Source of the DNA: Bacillota bacterium
Lineage (GTDB): Bacteria > Bacillota > Syntrophomonadia > Syntrophomonadales > Syntrophomonadaceae
Length of the DNA stretch: 17,863 nt
Direction: 5' to 3'
Assembly (NCBI GenBank): GCA_017861475.1
Contig: JAGFXV010000026.1
Location: forward strand, 1-17,863
The stretch's first letter is position 1. Every line of letters starts with the position of its first letter. Shown one piece after another: positions 8,986-15,927 of the stretch. The notes beneath the pieces are model-generated. The model was not told where the DNA came from. It saw only the letters and a list, made by a program, of their open reading frames with translations, and ran no database searches. Both the position numbers and the translations under genes were made by a program.

Positions 8986-9633
8986 ATGAACATTATCCTT
9001 TTAGGGCCTCCCGGGGCAGGAAAAGGAACGCAGGCAGAATTGATCAAAGCGAGTTACCCCATACTTCATATTTCAACCGGGGATATGTTCAGAGAAGCTG
9101 TCCGTAATGAAACTGCGATGGGATTGGAAGCCAAGAAATATATGGATGCAGGCCAACTGGTACCGGATGAAGTTACCATAGGTGTGGTTGAGGAGCGGCT
9201 GTCTCAACCGGATTGCAGTAACGGATTTCTGTTGGATGGTTTTCCCCGTACGATTCCGCAAGCAGAAGCTTTGGATAAAGTATTGGCGGGATTGGGGAAG
9301 GATGTTGACCTGGCTCTGGAAATTACCGTTCCTGATTCGATTATTATTGAGCGTATGACGGGCAGAGTTAGTTGCAGCCAATGTAAAGCAGTTTACAATA
9401 CCAATTTTAATCCTCCTGCACAGGCGGGTATTTGTGACAAATGTGGCGGAGAGCTTGTGCAACGCAGCGATGACAAGGAAGAAACTGTCAAGAATCGTTT
9501 GAAAGTTTATGCGGAACAAACCCAACCGCTTTTAAATTACTATGAAAAATCAGGCAAACTAAAAAGTCTGGATGGCAATCGCGATCCCCAGATAGTATTT
9601 AAGGATGTACAAAGTTTGCTGGGGAAATGCTAA
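8986..9633 (+). CDS. adk: Adenylate kinase, zinc-lid form
   Basis: A 215-residue enzyme that interconverts ATP plus AMP and two ADP. The Walker A loop GPPGAGKGT lies at residues 7-15, the AMP-binding DGFPRT at 84-89, and the long lid domain carries CSQC (130-133) and CDKC (150-153), a four-cysteine zinc site found in Gram-positive adenylate kinases. AGGAGATGA (about 8970-8978) precedes ATG 8986. As in B. subtilis, the gene follows secY in the spc operon. All catalytic arginines can be placed (for example R36, R88, R123-region). Nothing is missing. Confidence 0.98.
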   Translation: MNIILLGPPGAGKGTQAELIKASYPILHISTGDMFREAVRNETAMGLEAKKYMDAGQLVPDEVTIGVVEERLSQPDCSNGFLLDGFPRTIPQAEALDKVLAGLGKDVDLALEITVPDSIIIERMTGRVSCSQCKAVYNTNFNPPAQAGICDKCGGELVQRSDDKEETVKNRLKVYAEQTQPLLNYYEKSGKLKSLDGNRDPQIVFKDVQSLLGKC

Positions 9634-10338
9634 ATGATCACCATCAAAACCCGCGCAGAGATCGAAAAGATGAGGCGTTCCGGTCAAATAGTGGCACAAA
9701 CTCTCAGTCTGATCGAAGCAGCGATAAAACCAGGAATTACTACTGCTTCGTTGGATGCGCTGGCGATGGAGGAATGCAGAAAGAATAAGGCTATTCCAGT
9801 ATTTAAAAACTATCCCCATCCTCGCAGGGGAAAACCTTTTCCCGGTGCTATATGTGTATCCGTTAATGAAGAGGTTGTGCATGGCATCCCAGGTGAAAGG
9901 ATCCTCCAGGAGGGAGATATTGTAAGCGTTGATTTTGGAGTAATAGCAGATGGTTTTGCCGGGGATTCAGCCATAACCGTACCGGTAGGTGAAGTTGATC
10001 CAGTTTTAATGAAGCTGATCAAAACTACCGAGCAGTCATTGCTTAAAGGGATTGAACAGGCCCAGGCAGGAAACCGATTAGGATATGTTTCCAGTGCTAT
10101 CCAAAATTTCGCTGAAAACAATGGATTTTCAGTAGTCAGAGGCAGGAAGAACAGCGGGCCGGTTTTGAAAGCAGGAATGACAATGGCGATAGAACCCATG
10201 ATTAATCAGGGAAGCTATCATGTGTACACTGAAAAGGATGAGTGGACGGTGGTTACAAGAGATGGACTGCCTTCAGCGCACTTTGAACACAGTATTGTTG
10301 TCTGGGATCATGGCCCTGAGATTCTTACCAAAAGGTGA
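9634..10338 (+). CDS. map: Methionine aminopeptidase type I with a deleted active-site motif
   Basis: A 234-residue protein homologous to MetAP-I, which removes the initiator methionine. H83 (EVVHGIPG), D100 (SVDFG), D111 (GDSA), E187 (AIEP) and E218 (HFEHS) are present, so four of five metal ligands remain. However, FSVVR (165-169) runs directly into GRKNSGPVLKAGM. The roughly 20-residue stretch that normally follows, EYVGHGxGxxxHExPxIPxYG, is absent, removing the fifth metal ligand (H171 in E. coli numbering) and the nearby catalytic histidine (H178). There is also an extra PHPRRGKPF-like loop at 61-69. The frame stays open and ends normally. The ATG abuts the adk stop with only a weak GGGGA site upstream. 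It may be inactive or altered. Confidence 0.9.
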   Translation: MITIKTRAEIEKMRRSGQIVAQTLSLIEAAIKPGITTASLDALAMEECRKNKAIPVFKNYPHPRRGKPFPGAICVSVNEEVVHGIPGERILQEGDIVSVDFGVIADGFAGDSAITVPVGEVDPVLMKLIKTTEQSLLKGIEQAQAGNRLGYVSSAIQNFAENNGFSVVRGRKNSGPVLKAGMTMAIEPMINQGSYHVYTEKDEWTVVTRDGLPSAHFEHSIVVWDHGPEILTKR

Positions 10339-10350
10339 CGGGGGTGACTG

Positions 10351-10650
10351 ATGATATCTGAAAACATGTTGGGAAGACTTGTATATTCCTTGAATGGAAG
10401 AGACCAAGGCAGGCCTTTTGTTATTATCAGAATCGTAAATGAACGTTACGTAATCGTTAGTGACGGGGATACACGAAAAATTGAAAACCCCAAAATGAAA
10501 AACGTAAAGCATTTGCAGTACACCAAAATAAAAGCCAACGAGGTCATTGACTATTTAAATAGAGGAGAAGTTCCTGATAACCATATTATTAAAAGGAACA
10601 TCAGGCAGATACTTGAAAGAGGAGAAACAGAGGGGAAGGAGGTCTGGTAA
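10351..10650 (+). CDS. KOW domain-containing RNA-binding protein (L14e-like)
   Basis: A 99-residue basic protein. The first 55 or so residues (LGRLVYSLNGRDQGRPFVII, YVIVSDGDTRKIENPKMKNVKHLQYT) look like the KOW/SH3-like fold of the L14E/L6E/L27E-like group (COG2163). Genes of this kind sit between map and infA in many Clostridia; their function is not known to me. The C-terminal half (EVIDYLNRGEVPDNHIIKRNIRQILER) looks helical. GGGGGTGA at about 10340-10347 precedes the ATG. Position next to infA suggests a role in translation, but that is inference. Confidence 0.85.
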   Translation: MISENMLGRLVYSLNGRDQGRPFVIIRIVNERYVIVSDGDTRKIENPKMKNVKHLQYTKIKANEVIDYLNRGEVPDNHIIKRNIRQILERGETEGKEVW

Positions 10651-10869
10651 ATGGCTAAAGATGACGTTATTGAGGTAGAGGGTAAAGTATTGGAACCATT
10701 GCCTAACGCCATGTTTACGGTAGAACTGGAAAATGGCCATAAAGTCCTCGCCCATATTTCAGGGAAAATGCGCATGAATTTTATCAGAATTTTACCTGGC
10801 GATCGAGTAATGGTTGAACTGTCGCCTTATGATTTAAATCGCGGCAGGATCACTTATCGTTTCAAGTAG
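10651..10869 (+). CDS. infA: Translation initiation factor IF-1
   Basis: A 72-residue protein made of a single S1-type OB fold, beginning [22 protein letters not shown] and ending [18 protein letters not shown], the exact family length. IF-1 occupies the A site of the 30S subunit and helps IF-2 and IF-3 select the initiator tRNA. The binding site AAGGAGGT at 10636-10643 lies within the end of the KOW gene, whose stop is directly adjacent to the infA ATG. The infA-rpmJ-rpsM order is standard for Firmicutes. Confidence 0.98.
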   Translation: MAKDDVIEVEGKVLEPLPNAMFTVELENGHKVLAHISGKMRMNFIRILPGDRVMVELSPYDLNRGRITYRFK

Positions 10870-10898
10870 CTTTCTACCGTTAAAGGAGGTATCGTTTC

Positions 10899-11012
10899 GT
10901 GAAAGTAAAACCGTCTGTAAAACCAATGTGTGAAAAGTGCAAAGTCATTAAACGCAATGGCAAAGTAATGGTAATATGCGAAAATCCCAAGCATAAACAG
11001 GTGCAGGGATAA
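10899..11012 (+). CDS. rpmJ: 50S ribosomal protein L36
   Basis: A 37-residue protein from a GTG start, reading [20 protein letters not shown] and ending NPKHKQVQG, nearly identical to the B. subtilis protein. Zinc ligands C11, C14, C27 and H32 are all present, so this is the C+ form. L36 binds 23S rRNA and is among the last proteins added to the 50S subunit. AAAGGAGGT at 10882-10890 gives ideal spacing. It is 29 bases after infA. The gene is easily missed because of its small size and GTG start. Confidence 0.97.
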   Translation: MKVKPSVKPMCEKCKVIKRNGKVMVICENPKHKQVQG

Positions 11013-11036
11013 ATAGACCCATAGAAGTTTCAAAGA

Positions 11037-11069
11037 CAGTTAAAAGCATAATTAAACTGAAGGATGTGA
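11037..11069 (+). promoter_or_regulatory. rpsM leader: weak hairpin next to an imperfect ribosome-binding site
   Basis: The 63-base rpmJ-rpsM gap can form a short AT-rich helix, CAGTT (11037-11041) with AACTG (11055-11059), extendable past one bulged base. It abuts AAGGATGTGA (11060-11069), a binding site with one mismatch to the consensus, ahead of a TTG start at 11076. In E. coli the same gap holds the S4-binding pseudoknot of the alpha operon; no clear pseudoknot of that type is visible here. Regulation is an inference from position and from the weak start signals. Confidence 0.25.
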
Positions 11070-11075
11070 AAAAAT

Positions 11076-11444
11076 TTGGCAAGAATATCAGGTGTTGATT
11101 TACCCCGTGACAAGAGAGTTGAAATCTCCCTTACCTATATTTTTGGGATCGGGAAAGCATCATCGCAGAAAATATTGGCCGAAGCAGGTATAAACCCTGA
11201 TACGAGGGTGAAAGATTTAACCGAGGAAGAAGTTTCCAAGCTCAGAGCCATTATCGATAAAAACTATACCGTGGAAGGCGACCTGCGCAGAGATGTGAGC
11301 ATGAGCATCAAGAGATTGATGGATCTGGGTTGCTATCGGGGTATTCGCCATCGGCGCGGATTACCGGTAAGAGGCCAGAATACCAAGACCAATGCCCGCA
11401 CCCGCAAAGGACCTAAACGTACTGCCGGCGGCAAGAAGAAGTAG
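11076..11444 (+). CDS. rpsM: 30S ribosomal protein S13
   Basis: A 122-residue protein from TTG 11076, reading [22 protein letters not shown], the usual S13 start. A helix-hairpin-helix region ([14 protein letters not shown]) precedes the basic tail [28 protein letters not shown], which contacts P-site tRNA. S13 pairs with S19 in the 30S head and forms a bridge to L5. Initiation signals are weaker than for its neighbours (TTG codon, one-mismatch binding site). First gene of the alpha cluster; no terminator separates it from rpmJ. Confidence 0.97.
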   Translation: MARISGVDLPRDKRVEISLTYIFGIGKASSQKILAEAGINPDTRVKDLTEEEVSKLRAIIDKNYTVEGDLRRDVSMSIKRLMDLGCYRGIRHRRGLPVRGQNTKTNARTRKGPKRTAGGKKK

Positions 11445-11466
11445 TTTTATAAAGGAGGATAATTGA

Positions 11467-11862
11467 GTGGCACGAAGAACAGCAACCACGCGTGTTAAAA
11501 GGCGTGAAAAAAAGAACATAGCCGAAGGTATCGCGCATATCAAATCGACCTTTAACAATACAATCATATCTATTACCGACAAACACGGCAATGCAATATC
11601 TTGGGCCAGTGCCGGCACATCGGGGTTTAAAGGTTCCCGTAAGAGCACCCCATTTGCTGCCCAGCAGGCGGCTGAAACTGCTGCCCGCGCTGCCATGGAA
11701 CATGGACTCAAGGAAGTTGAGTGCTATGTAAAAGGACCTGGCGCAGGCCGTGAAGCAGCAATCCGTTCTTTACAGGCAGCGGGTTTGGAAGTAAGCGTTA
11801 TTAAGGATGTTACCCCCATCCCCCATAATGGTTGCAGACCGCCAAAAAGAAGAAGGGTATAA
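11467..11862 (+). CDS. rpsK: 30S ribosomal protein S11
   Basis: A 131-residue protein from a GTG start after AAAGGAGGA at about 11451-11459. The body contains [44 protein letters not shown] and the C-terminal [19 protein letters not shown], all conserved. S11 lies on the 30S platform near the E site and the mRNA exit, next to S7 and S18. The basic N-terminal extension ([15 protein letters not shown]) is slightly longer and more charged than average but within the normal range. Full length. Confidence 0.98.
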   Translation: MARRTATTRVKRREKKNIAEGIAHIKSTFNNTIISITDKHGNAISWASAGTSGFKGSRKSTPFAAQQAAETAARAAMEHGLKEVECYVKGPGAGREAAIRSLQAAGLEVSVIKDVTPIPHNGCRPPKRRRV

Positions 11863-11878
11863 GGAGGGAATCGTTTAA

Positions 11879-12508
11879 GTGGGAAGATATACTGATTCAG
11901 TTTGTCGCCAGTGCCGCCGCGAAGGTGAAAAATTGTTCCTAAAAGGAGATCGCTGTTACTCAACCAAATGTGCAGTTGAGAAAAGACCCTTCGTACCAGG
12001 TCAGCATGGGCAAAAACGTAAACAGAAAACCAGTGAATATGGTTTGCAGCTGAGAGAAAAACAGAAGACCAAACGTATTTATGGAGTAAGCGAAAAACAA
12101 TTCCGTAACTCCTTCAAGAAAGCCGACCGCCAAACTGGTATAACCGGTGATAATCTTATGATTTTGCTGGAAAGACGGCTGGATAATGTTGTTTTCAGAA
12201 TGGGTCTGGCCAGTTCACGCAAAGAAGCGCGCCAGCTTGTAAATCACGATCATTTCACCATTAACGGCAAGAAGGCCAACATACCTTCCATGCTGGTTAA
12301 AGCAGGTGATTTTATACAAGTCAAAGAAGGAAGTGCCAGTTCAAGCAAGTTTGATGATCTTAAAGCAGCTGCAGCCTATAAAACTGCTCCCGAGTGGCTG
12401 GAAGTAGATGTTGAGAATCTCAGCGGCAAAGTACTGGCCTTACCAAGCAGAGAACAGATAGATACAGTTGTCAGCGAACAGCTCATCGTTGAACTATACT
12501 CTAGATAA
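11879..12508 (+). CDS. rpsD: 30S ribosomal protein S4, zinc form
   Basis: A 209-residue protein from a GTG start after AAGGAGGG at about 11861-11868. The N-terminal zinc site has C9, C12, C26 and C31, the same positions as in Thermus S4, so this is the C+ form. It is followed by [13 protein letters not shown] and the S4 RNA-binding domain [36 protein letters not shown] (about residues 97-135). S4 is a primary 16S binder and regulates its own synthesis in both E. coli and B. subtilis. Its place inside the alpha operon argues for Clostridia rather than Bacillus. Confidence 0.98.
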   Translation: MGRYTDSVCRQCRREGEKLFLKGDRCYSTKCAVEKRPFVPGQHGQKRKQKTSEYGLQLREKQKTKRIYGVSEKQFRNSFKKADRQTGITGDNLMILLERRLDNVVFRMGLASSRKEARQLVNHDHFTINGKKANIPSMLVKAGDFIQVKEGSASSSKFDDLKAAAAYKTAPEWLEVDVENLSGKVLALPSREQIDTVVSEQLIVELYSR

Positions 12509-12524
12509 TCTATCTATATTTTTT
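12502..12524 (+). terminator. Weak terminator-like hairpin between rpsD and rpoA
   Basis: TAGATA (12502-12507) pairs perfectly with TATCTA (12511-12516) around a 3-base loop and is followed by TA and six T residues (12519-12524). The layout is that of an intrinsic terminator, but the stem has only one G-C pair and overlaps the rpsD stop codon, so termination would be weak at best. It could lower transcription into rpoA or mark an RNA 3' end; it could also be chance in an AT-rich gap. Confidence 0.25.
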
Positions 12525-12553
12525 ACCTCTAATAGACAAGGAGGGGATAATTA

Positions 12554-13504
12554 GTGCTAGAGATGGAAAAACCTCGTATCGAGCGGGTGGAACAGGATCC
12601 ATCAACCAATTATGGCAAGTTTGTGATAGAACCACTGGAGAGAGGCTATGGCACAACCCTGGGCAATGCCTTGCGCCGGGTGCTGTTGTCTTCATTACCG
12701 GGTGCGGCAGTCACATCCATAAAGATTGACGGAGTTCTACATGAATTTTCCACTATACCTGGCGTGCTGGAAGATACTACCGAGCTGATTCTAAATATCA
12801 AACAAATGATTTTACGTTATGATGGAAATGAACGCAAAATCATTCGTATCGAACAAAAAGGCAAAAAAGACGTATGTGCAGGCGATCTGGAACCGGATGC
12901 AGAAGTGGAAGTACTTAATCCGGATCTACATATAGCCAGCCTCGACGATGATGGTGTTTTGGAAATCGAAATGACCGTTGAAAGAGGCCGGGGATATGTG
13001 GGTGCCGATCAGCAACCGCACAAGAATGATGATATTGTAGGGTTGCTGCCTATCGATTCAATTTTTACTCCGGTAACGAAAGTCAATTATACGGTTGACA
13101 ATGCCCGGGTAGGCAAAAGAACCGACTTTGATAAACTGGTGTTGGAAGTCTGGACCAATGGCAGTATTAAACCCGAGGAAGCGATTAGCTTTTCAGCTCA
13201 GATCTTGATTCAATATCTCAGTTTGTTTACTGAAATTGATGATACCTATGCAGAGGTTGAGATCCTGGTTGAGAAGGAAGAAGAGAAAAAAGACAAAGTA
13301 CTGGAAATGTCAATTGAAGAACTGGAACTTTCAGTACGCGCCTCCAATGGACTTAAACGGGCCAACATCAATACAGTTGGAGATCTGATTGAAAAGACCC
13401 GTGAAGAAATGAGCAAGATAAGAAATCTGGGGCAAAAATCTCTGGAAGAGATTGAGCGCAGGTTGAATGAAATGGGATTTACATTCAAGAAATCAGAAGA
13501 TTAG
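12554..13504 (+). CDS. rpoA: RNA polymerase alpha subunit
   Basis: A 316-residue protein. GTG 12554 is preferred because AAGGAGGGG at about 12538-12546 is well spaced from it, and [10 protein letters not shown] matches the family start; ATG 12563 is too far away. The N-terminal assembly domain shows [31 protein letters not shown]. An acidic linker ([13 protein letters not shown], about residues 238-250) leads to the C-terminal domain with [19 protein letters not shown] and [17 protein letters not shown], which bind UP-element DNA and activators. Length is normal for Firmicutes (about 314). Confidence 0.98.
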   Translation: MLEMEKPRIERVEQDPSTNYGKFVIEPLERGYGTTLGNALRRVLLSSLPGAAVTSIKIDGVLHEFSTIPGVLEDTTELILNIKQMILRYDGNERKIIRIEQKGKKDVCAGDLEPDAEVEVLNPDLHIASLDDDGVLEIEMTVERGRGYVGADQQPHKNDDIVGLLPIDSIFTPVTKVNYTVDNARVGKRTDFDKLVLEVWTNGSIKPEEAISFSAQILIQYLSLFTEIDDTYAEVEILVEKEEEKKDKVLEMSIEELELSVRASNGLKRANINTVGDLIEKTREEMSKIRNLGQKSLEEIERRLNEMGFTFKKSED

Positions 13505-13519
13505 AGAGGAGGGTATTCC

Positions 13520-13861
13520 TTGAGTTACCGCAGATTCGGACAATTAGCAGATCATCGCAGATCAATGATGAGAAACTCAGTAACCTCTTTGCTGGAAAAT
13601 GGGAGCATTACGACCACTGAAACCAGAGCCAAAGATATCAGAAAAGTTGCCGATAAGATGATTAGTCTGGCCAAAAAGGGCGATCTGCATTCCAGAAGAC
13701 AGGCTGAATCATATCTGATGAAAGAAGAAGTGGTCTACAAGCTTTTCAATGGCATAAATGAGCGTTTTACAAATCGTGACGGCGGTTACACCCGGATTAT
13801 CAAAACCGGCTATCGCAAAGGCGATGGAGCTCCGATGGTAAAAATCGAGCTGGTTGACTAG
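13520..13861 (+). CDS. rplQ: 50S ribosomal protein L17
   Basis: A 113-residue protein from a TTG start, reading MSYRRFGQLADHRRSMMRN, after AGAGGAGGG at about 13505-13513. Conserved parts are LLENGSITTTETRAKDIRKVADKMI and the tail GGYTRIIKTGYRKGDGAPMVKIELV. L17 is near the tunnel exit of the 50S subunit. It is the last gene of the alpha cluster and is followed by an intrinsic terminator. In many Firmicutes an ECF-transporter cassette follows; here it is absent. Confidence 0.97.
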   Translation: MSYRRFGQLADHRRSMMRNSVTSLLENGSITTTETRAKDIRKVADKMISLAKKGDLHSRRQAESYLMKEEVVYKLFNGINERFTNRDGGYTRIIKTGYRKGDGAPMVKIELVD

Positions 13862-13866
13862 ACGTT

Positions 13867-13882
13867 GGGAGAATCATCTCCC
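13867..13882 (+). other. Stable stem-loop just after rplQ
   Basis: GGGAGA (13867-13872) and TCTCCC (13877-13882) form a perfect 6-pair stem with an ATCA loop, starting six bases after the rplQ stop. No T-run follows, so it is not an intrinsic terminator by itself. It may stabilise the 3' end of the alpha transcript or act as a processing signal. The real terminator lies about 45 bases further on. Confidence 0.4.
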
Positions 13883-13924
13883 TGGTCCCCAGTAAGAGCC
13901 GATATCACTCATAAAAAGTATCAC

Positions 13925-13956
13925 AGGAGGATTTGTAAACATCCTCCTAATTTTTT
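13925..13956 (+). terminator. Intrinsic terminator of the alpha cluster
   Basis: AGGAGGAT (13925-13932) pairs with ATCCTCCT (13941-13948) around an 8-base loop and is followed by AA and six T residues (13951-13956). The stem is perfect and half G-C. It closes the long ribosomal-protein transcript before truA. I see no convincing sigma-A promoter between it and truA, so truA may depend on readthrough or on a promoter I cannot recognise. Confidence 0.85.
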
Positions 13957-14042
13957 GCAAGCTAATATGACTCGAGGAAAAGGGCAGAAAATTTTACGGT
14001 TACCGGGTGGCATTTATTGATCAGACCAAGGAGATGATCCCC

Positions 14043-14786
14043 ATGCCGAAAATCAAGCTGGTAATGGAATATGACGGCAGCCATTATCATGGTTTTCAAA
14101 GACAGCTCAACGCCAACACTATTCAGGCTGAGTTGGAGCAGGCCATTTATAATATTAGCCGGGAATCAGTTGCAGTAATAGCGGCGGGTCGAACCGATGC
14201 CGGGGTACATGCTCTTGGCCAGGTGGCAGCTTTCAGTACAGAGACGGAAATCCCGGCTGACAAGTGGCGTTTGGCTTTAAACAGTTTCCTGCCTGTAGAT
14301 ATTCGCATACTGGAGAGTGAAGCAGTATCTGCTTCATTTCATCCCCAATATGATGCCCTGTATAAGAGTTATTGTTATTTGATTTACCGGAAGAAGGAGC
14401 GGGCAGTTTTTTTCCGTAAATATGCCCTGATTTGTGATCAGCAACTTGATTTGGAAGCTATGCAGTCAGGCTGTAATCACATTCTCGGCAGGCACGATTT
14501 CCGCTGCTTTTGTGCCAGCGGCTCGGGAGCCAAAACCTGGGAAAGAACGGTACACATCTGCAGCCTGGCGGATGAAGGAGACTGGCTGAAGCTGAATATA
14601 ACCGCAGATGGATTTTTATACAATATGGTACGTATCATCATGGGAACCCTTTTGGAAATAGGCCGCGGACGCTTTCAGCCAGAGCAGATAGCCGATATAA
14701 TCGCTTCCTGCCAGCGCAGTCAGGCTGGTCCTACTGCAGCTCCACAGGGGCTATATCTGTGCTCGGTTAGATATCCGCAGATATAA
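14043..14786 (+). CDS. truA: tRNA pseudouridine(38-40) synthase TruA
   Basis: A 247-residue enzyme that converts uridine 38, 39 or 40 of the tRNA anticodon arm to pseudouridine. The catalytic aspartate lies in AAGRTDAGVHALGQVAAF (about residues 46-64). Other family marks are MEYDGSHYHGFQRQ near the start, GRHDFRCFC, and GDWLKLNITADGFLYNMVRIIMGTLLEIGRG near the C-terminus. I chose ATG 14043 because AAGGAG (14028-14033) is well spaced from it. The upstream ATG 14034 touches that site, and a GTG at 14007 would add a tail unlike the family. truA follows the alpha cluster in many Firmicutes. Confidence 0.95.
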   Translation: MPKIKLVMEYDGSHYHGFQRQLNANTIQAELEQAIYNISRESVAVIAAGRTDAGVHALGQVAAFSTETEIPADKWRLALNSFLPVDIRILESEAVSASFHPQYDALYKSYCYLIYRKKERAVFFRKYALICDQQLDLEAMQSGCNHILGRHDFRCFCASGSGAKTWERTVHICSLADEGDWLKLNITADGFLYNMVRIIMGTLLEIGRGRFQPEQIADIIASCQRSQAGPTAAPQGLYLCSVRYPQI

Positions 14787-14841
14787 TTCGAAAAAAATGT
14801 TGCGTATAGCAACAATTATCAAAGCAATATGACAGCATTTC

Positions 14842-14871
14842 TTGACAAACGCAATTAATTATGGATAAAAT
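14842..14871 (+). promoter_or_regulatory. Sigma-A-type promoter of rplM-rpsI
   Basis: A perfect TTGACA (-35) at 14842-14847 is followed after 18 bases by TAAAAT (-10) at 14866-14871, five of six consensus bases. Transcription would start near the G residues at 14877-14878 and give a leader of about 100 bases before the rplM start. It lies in the 192-base truA-rplM gap. The match to consensus is good; the start point is inferred. Confidence 0.75.
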
Positions 14872-14880
14872 AAAAAGGCA

Positions 14881-14970
14881 GTCTCTAAACTCCTGTTTGG
14901 CTCCAGCCCCGTTGACAAGCAGAGAGCACGGAGCAATTGTTTGTGTTCGAAACACATTAGCAACAGGAGG
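14881..14970 (+). promoter_or_regulatory. rplM leader RNA (L13-leader-like), can hide the ribosome-binding site
   Basis: Between the promoter and rplM the RNA can fold into a closing helix CTCCTGTT (14890-14897) with AACAGGAG (14962-14969), eight perfect pairs that bury the rplM binding site AGGAGG. Inside it lie GCTCC (14900-14904) with GGAGC (14930-14934) and a hairpin TGTGTT (14942-14947) with AACACA (14951-14956). CTCT (14883-14886) could instead pair with AGAG near 14921-14926, and CCGT (14909-14912) with ACGG (14928-14931), giving rival folds. An L13 leader is a known Firmicutes RNA family upstream of rplM; that this is a member, controlled by L13, is inference. Confidence 0.65.
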
Positions 14971-14978
14971 GAAATTCT

Positions 14979-15413
14979 TTGAAAACATATATGGCGAAAC
15001 CAGCGGAAATTGACCGCAAATGGTACGTGATAGATGCAGATGGCCAGACTCTGGGCAGACTTGCTTCAGAAGTTGCCTCCATTTTGAGAGGTAAACACAA
15101 GGCTATTTATACACCCCACGTTGACACCGGTGATTTTGTAATAGTAATCAATGCTGACAAAATTCAGATGACCGGCAACAAGCTAAATGATAAAATGTAC
15201 CGCCATTATTCCGGCTATCCTGGCGGATTGAAAGAAGTCAACTATGGAACCCTGTTGGCCAAAAAACCTGAGAAGGCAATTGAAGCCGCTATCAAAGGGA
15301 TGTTGCCTCACAACCGTTTAGGCCGGGCGATGTACAAGAAGTTGAAGGTTTACAGAGGCAGCGAACATCCGCATCAGGCCCAAAAACCAGAACTTCGTGA
15401 ACTGAGAGGTTAG
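14979..15413 (+). CDS. rplM: 50S ribosomal protein L13
   Basis: A 144-residue protein from TTG 14979, starting [20 protein letters not shown]. The start lies 8 bases after AGGAGG (14965-14970) and matches the long N-terminus of Firmicutes L13; the internal ATG at 14991 would be too far away. Conserved parts are [71 protein letters not shown] and the final ELRG. L13 is an early 50S assembly protein. It forms a two-gene operon with rpsI, separate from the main cluster. Confidence 0.97.
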   Translation: MKTYMAKPAEIDRKWYVIDADGQTLGRLASEVASILRGKHKAIYTPHVDTGDFVIVINADKIQMTGNKLNDKMYRHYSGYPGGLKEVNYGTLLAKKPEKAIEAAIKGMLPHNRLGRAMYKKLKVYRGSEHPHQAQKPELRELRG

Positions 15414-15423
15414 GAGGATCGAT

Positions 15424-15816
15424 ATGGCTAGTGTACAATACTGGGGAACCGGAAGAAGAAAAACGGCAATTGCCAGAGTAAGATTAGTACCCGGCAGTGG
15501 AAATATAAATATTAATAACCGTACATTTGAAGATTTCTTTCCCAATAAAACCAGTCGTCTGATCGTTTTGCAGCCGATGGAACTGACCAATACGACCGGA
15601 AGATTCGACGTTATTTGCCGGGTTAACGGCGGTGGCGTTACCGGCCAGGCCGGCGCCGTAAGACTGGGTATTGCCCGGGCGCTGATTAAAGCAAATCCGG
15701 AACTCAGACCTACTTTAAAAAGAGCTGGCTTCCTGACCCGCGACCCGCGTATGGTGGAGAGAAAGAAATACGGTCTACACAAGGCCCGCAAAGCTCCCCA
15801 ATACAGCAAACGTTAA
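15424..15816 (+). CDS. rpsI: 30S ribosomal protein S9
   Basis: A 130-residue protein with the N-terminal [19 protein letters not shown], central [19 protein letters not shown] and the C-terminal [25 protein letters not shown]. The last two residues KR form the tail that touches the anticodon loop of P-site tRNA. TTAGGAGGAT at about 15411-15420 overlaps the end of rplM and serves ATG 15424. Length is standard. The gene is followed by a strong terminator, and its neighbour cwlD is also near rpsI in B. subtilis. Confidence 0.98.
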   Translation: MASVQYWGTGRRKTAIARVRLVPGSGNININNRTFEDFFPNKTSRLIVLQPMELTNTTGRFDVICRVNGGGVTGQAGAVRLGIARALIKANPELRPTLKRAGFLTRDPRMVERKKYGLHKARKAPQYSKR

Positions 15817-15830
15817 CATTACAAAAGACA

Positions 15831-15868
15831 AACACCTTCTGGATCATAACAGAAGGTGTTATTTTTTT
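15831..15868 (+). terminator. Strong intrinsic terminator of rplM-rpsI
   Basis: AACACCTTCTG (15831-15841) and CAGAAGGTGTT (15850-15860) form a perfect 11-pair stem with an 8-base loop, followed by A and seven T residues (15862-15868). It starts 15 bases after the rpsI stop and separates the ribosomal operon from cwlD. Confidence 0.93.
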
Positions 15869-15897
15869 GCTCTTTTTGCTGCAGGCATTTTGCTTCC

Positions 15898-15927
15898 TTA
15901 TATTATCGTTCCTTAGTGCATATAAAT
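15898..15927 (+). promoter_or_regulatory. Candidate SigE-like sporulation promoter of cwlD
   Basis: TTATATT (15898-15904) and CATATAAAT (15919-15927) are separated by 14 bases. This resembles the mother-cell sigma-E pattern known from B. subtilis (roughly kmATATT, 13-15 bases, CATAcaaT). cwlD of B. subtilis is a sporulation gene transcribed by SigE, which makes the match meaningful. The region is AT-rich, so a chance match is possible. I see no better sigma-A promoter here. Confidence 0.45.

Noticed and set aside
10120..10175. A frameshift or sequencing indel as the cause of the map gap
   Set aside because: The frame is continuous on both sides and only about 15 bases lie between the conserved blocks, so no one- or two-base error can restore the lost segment.
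14007..14042. GTG 14007 as the start of truA
   Set aside because: It would add a 12-residue tail unlike TruA, and the AAGGAG site at 14028-14033 points to ATG 14043.
14791..14816. Hairpin TGTTGC/GCAACA after truA as a truA terminator
   Set aside because: On the + strand no T-run follows it. The T-run appears only on the minus strand (complement of 14791-14797), and no minus-strand gene ends here.
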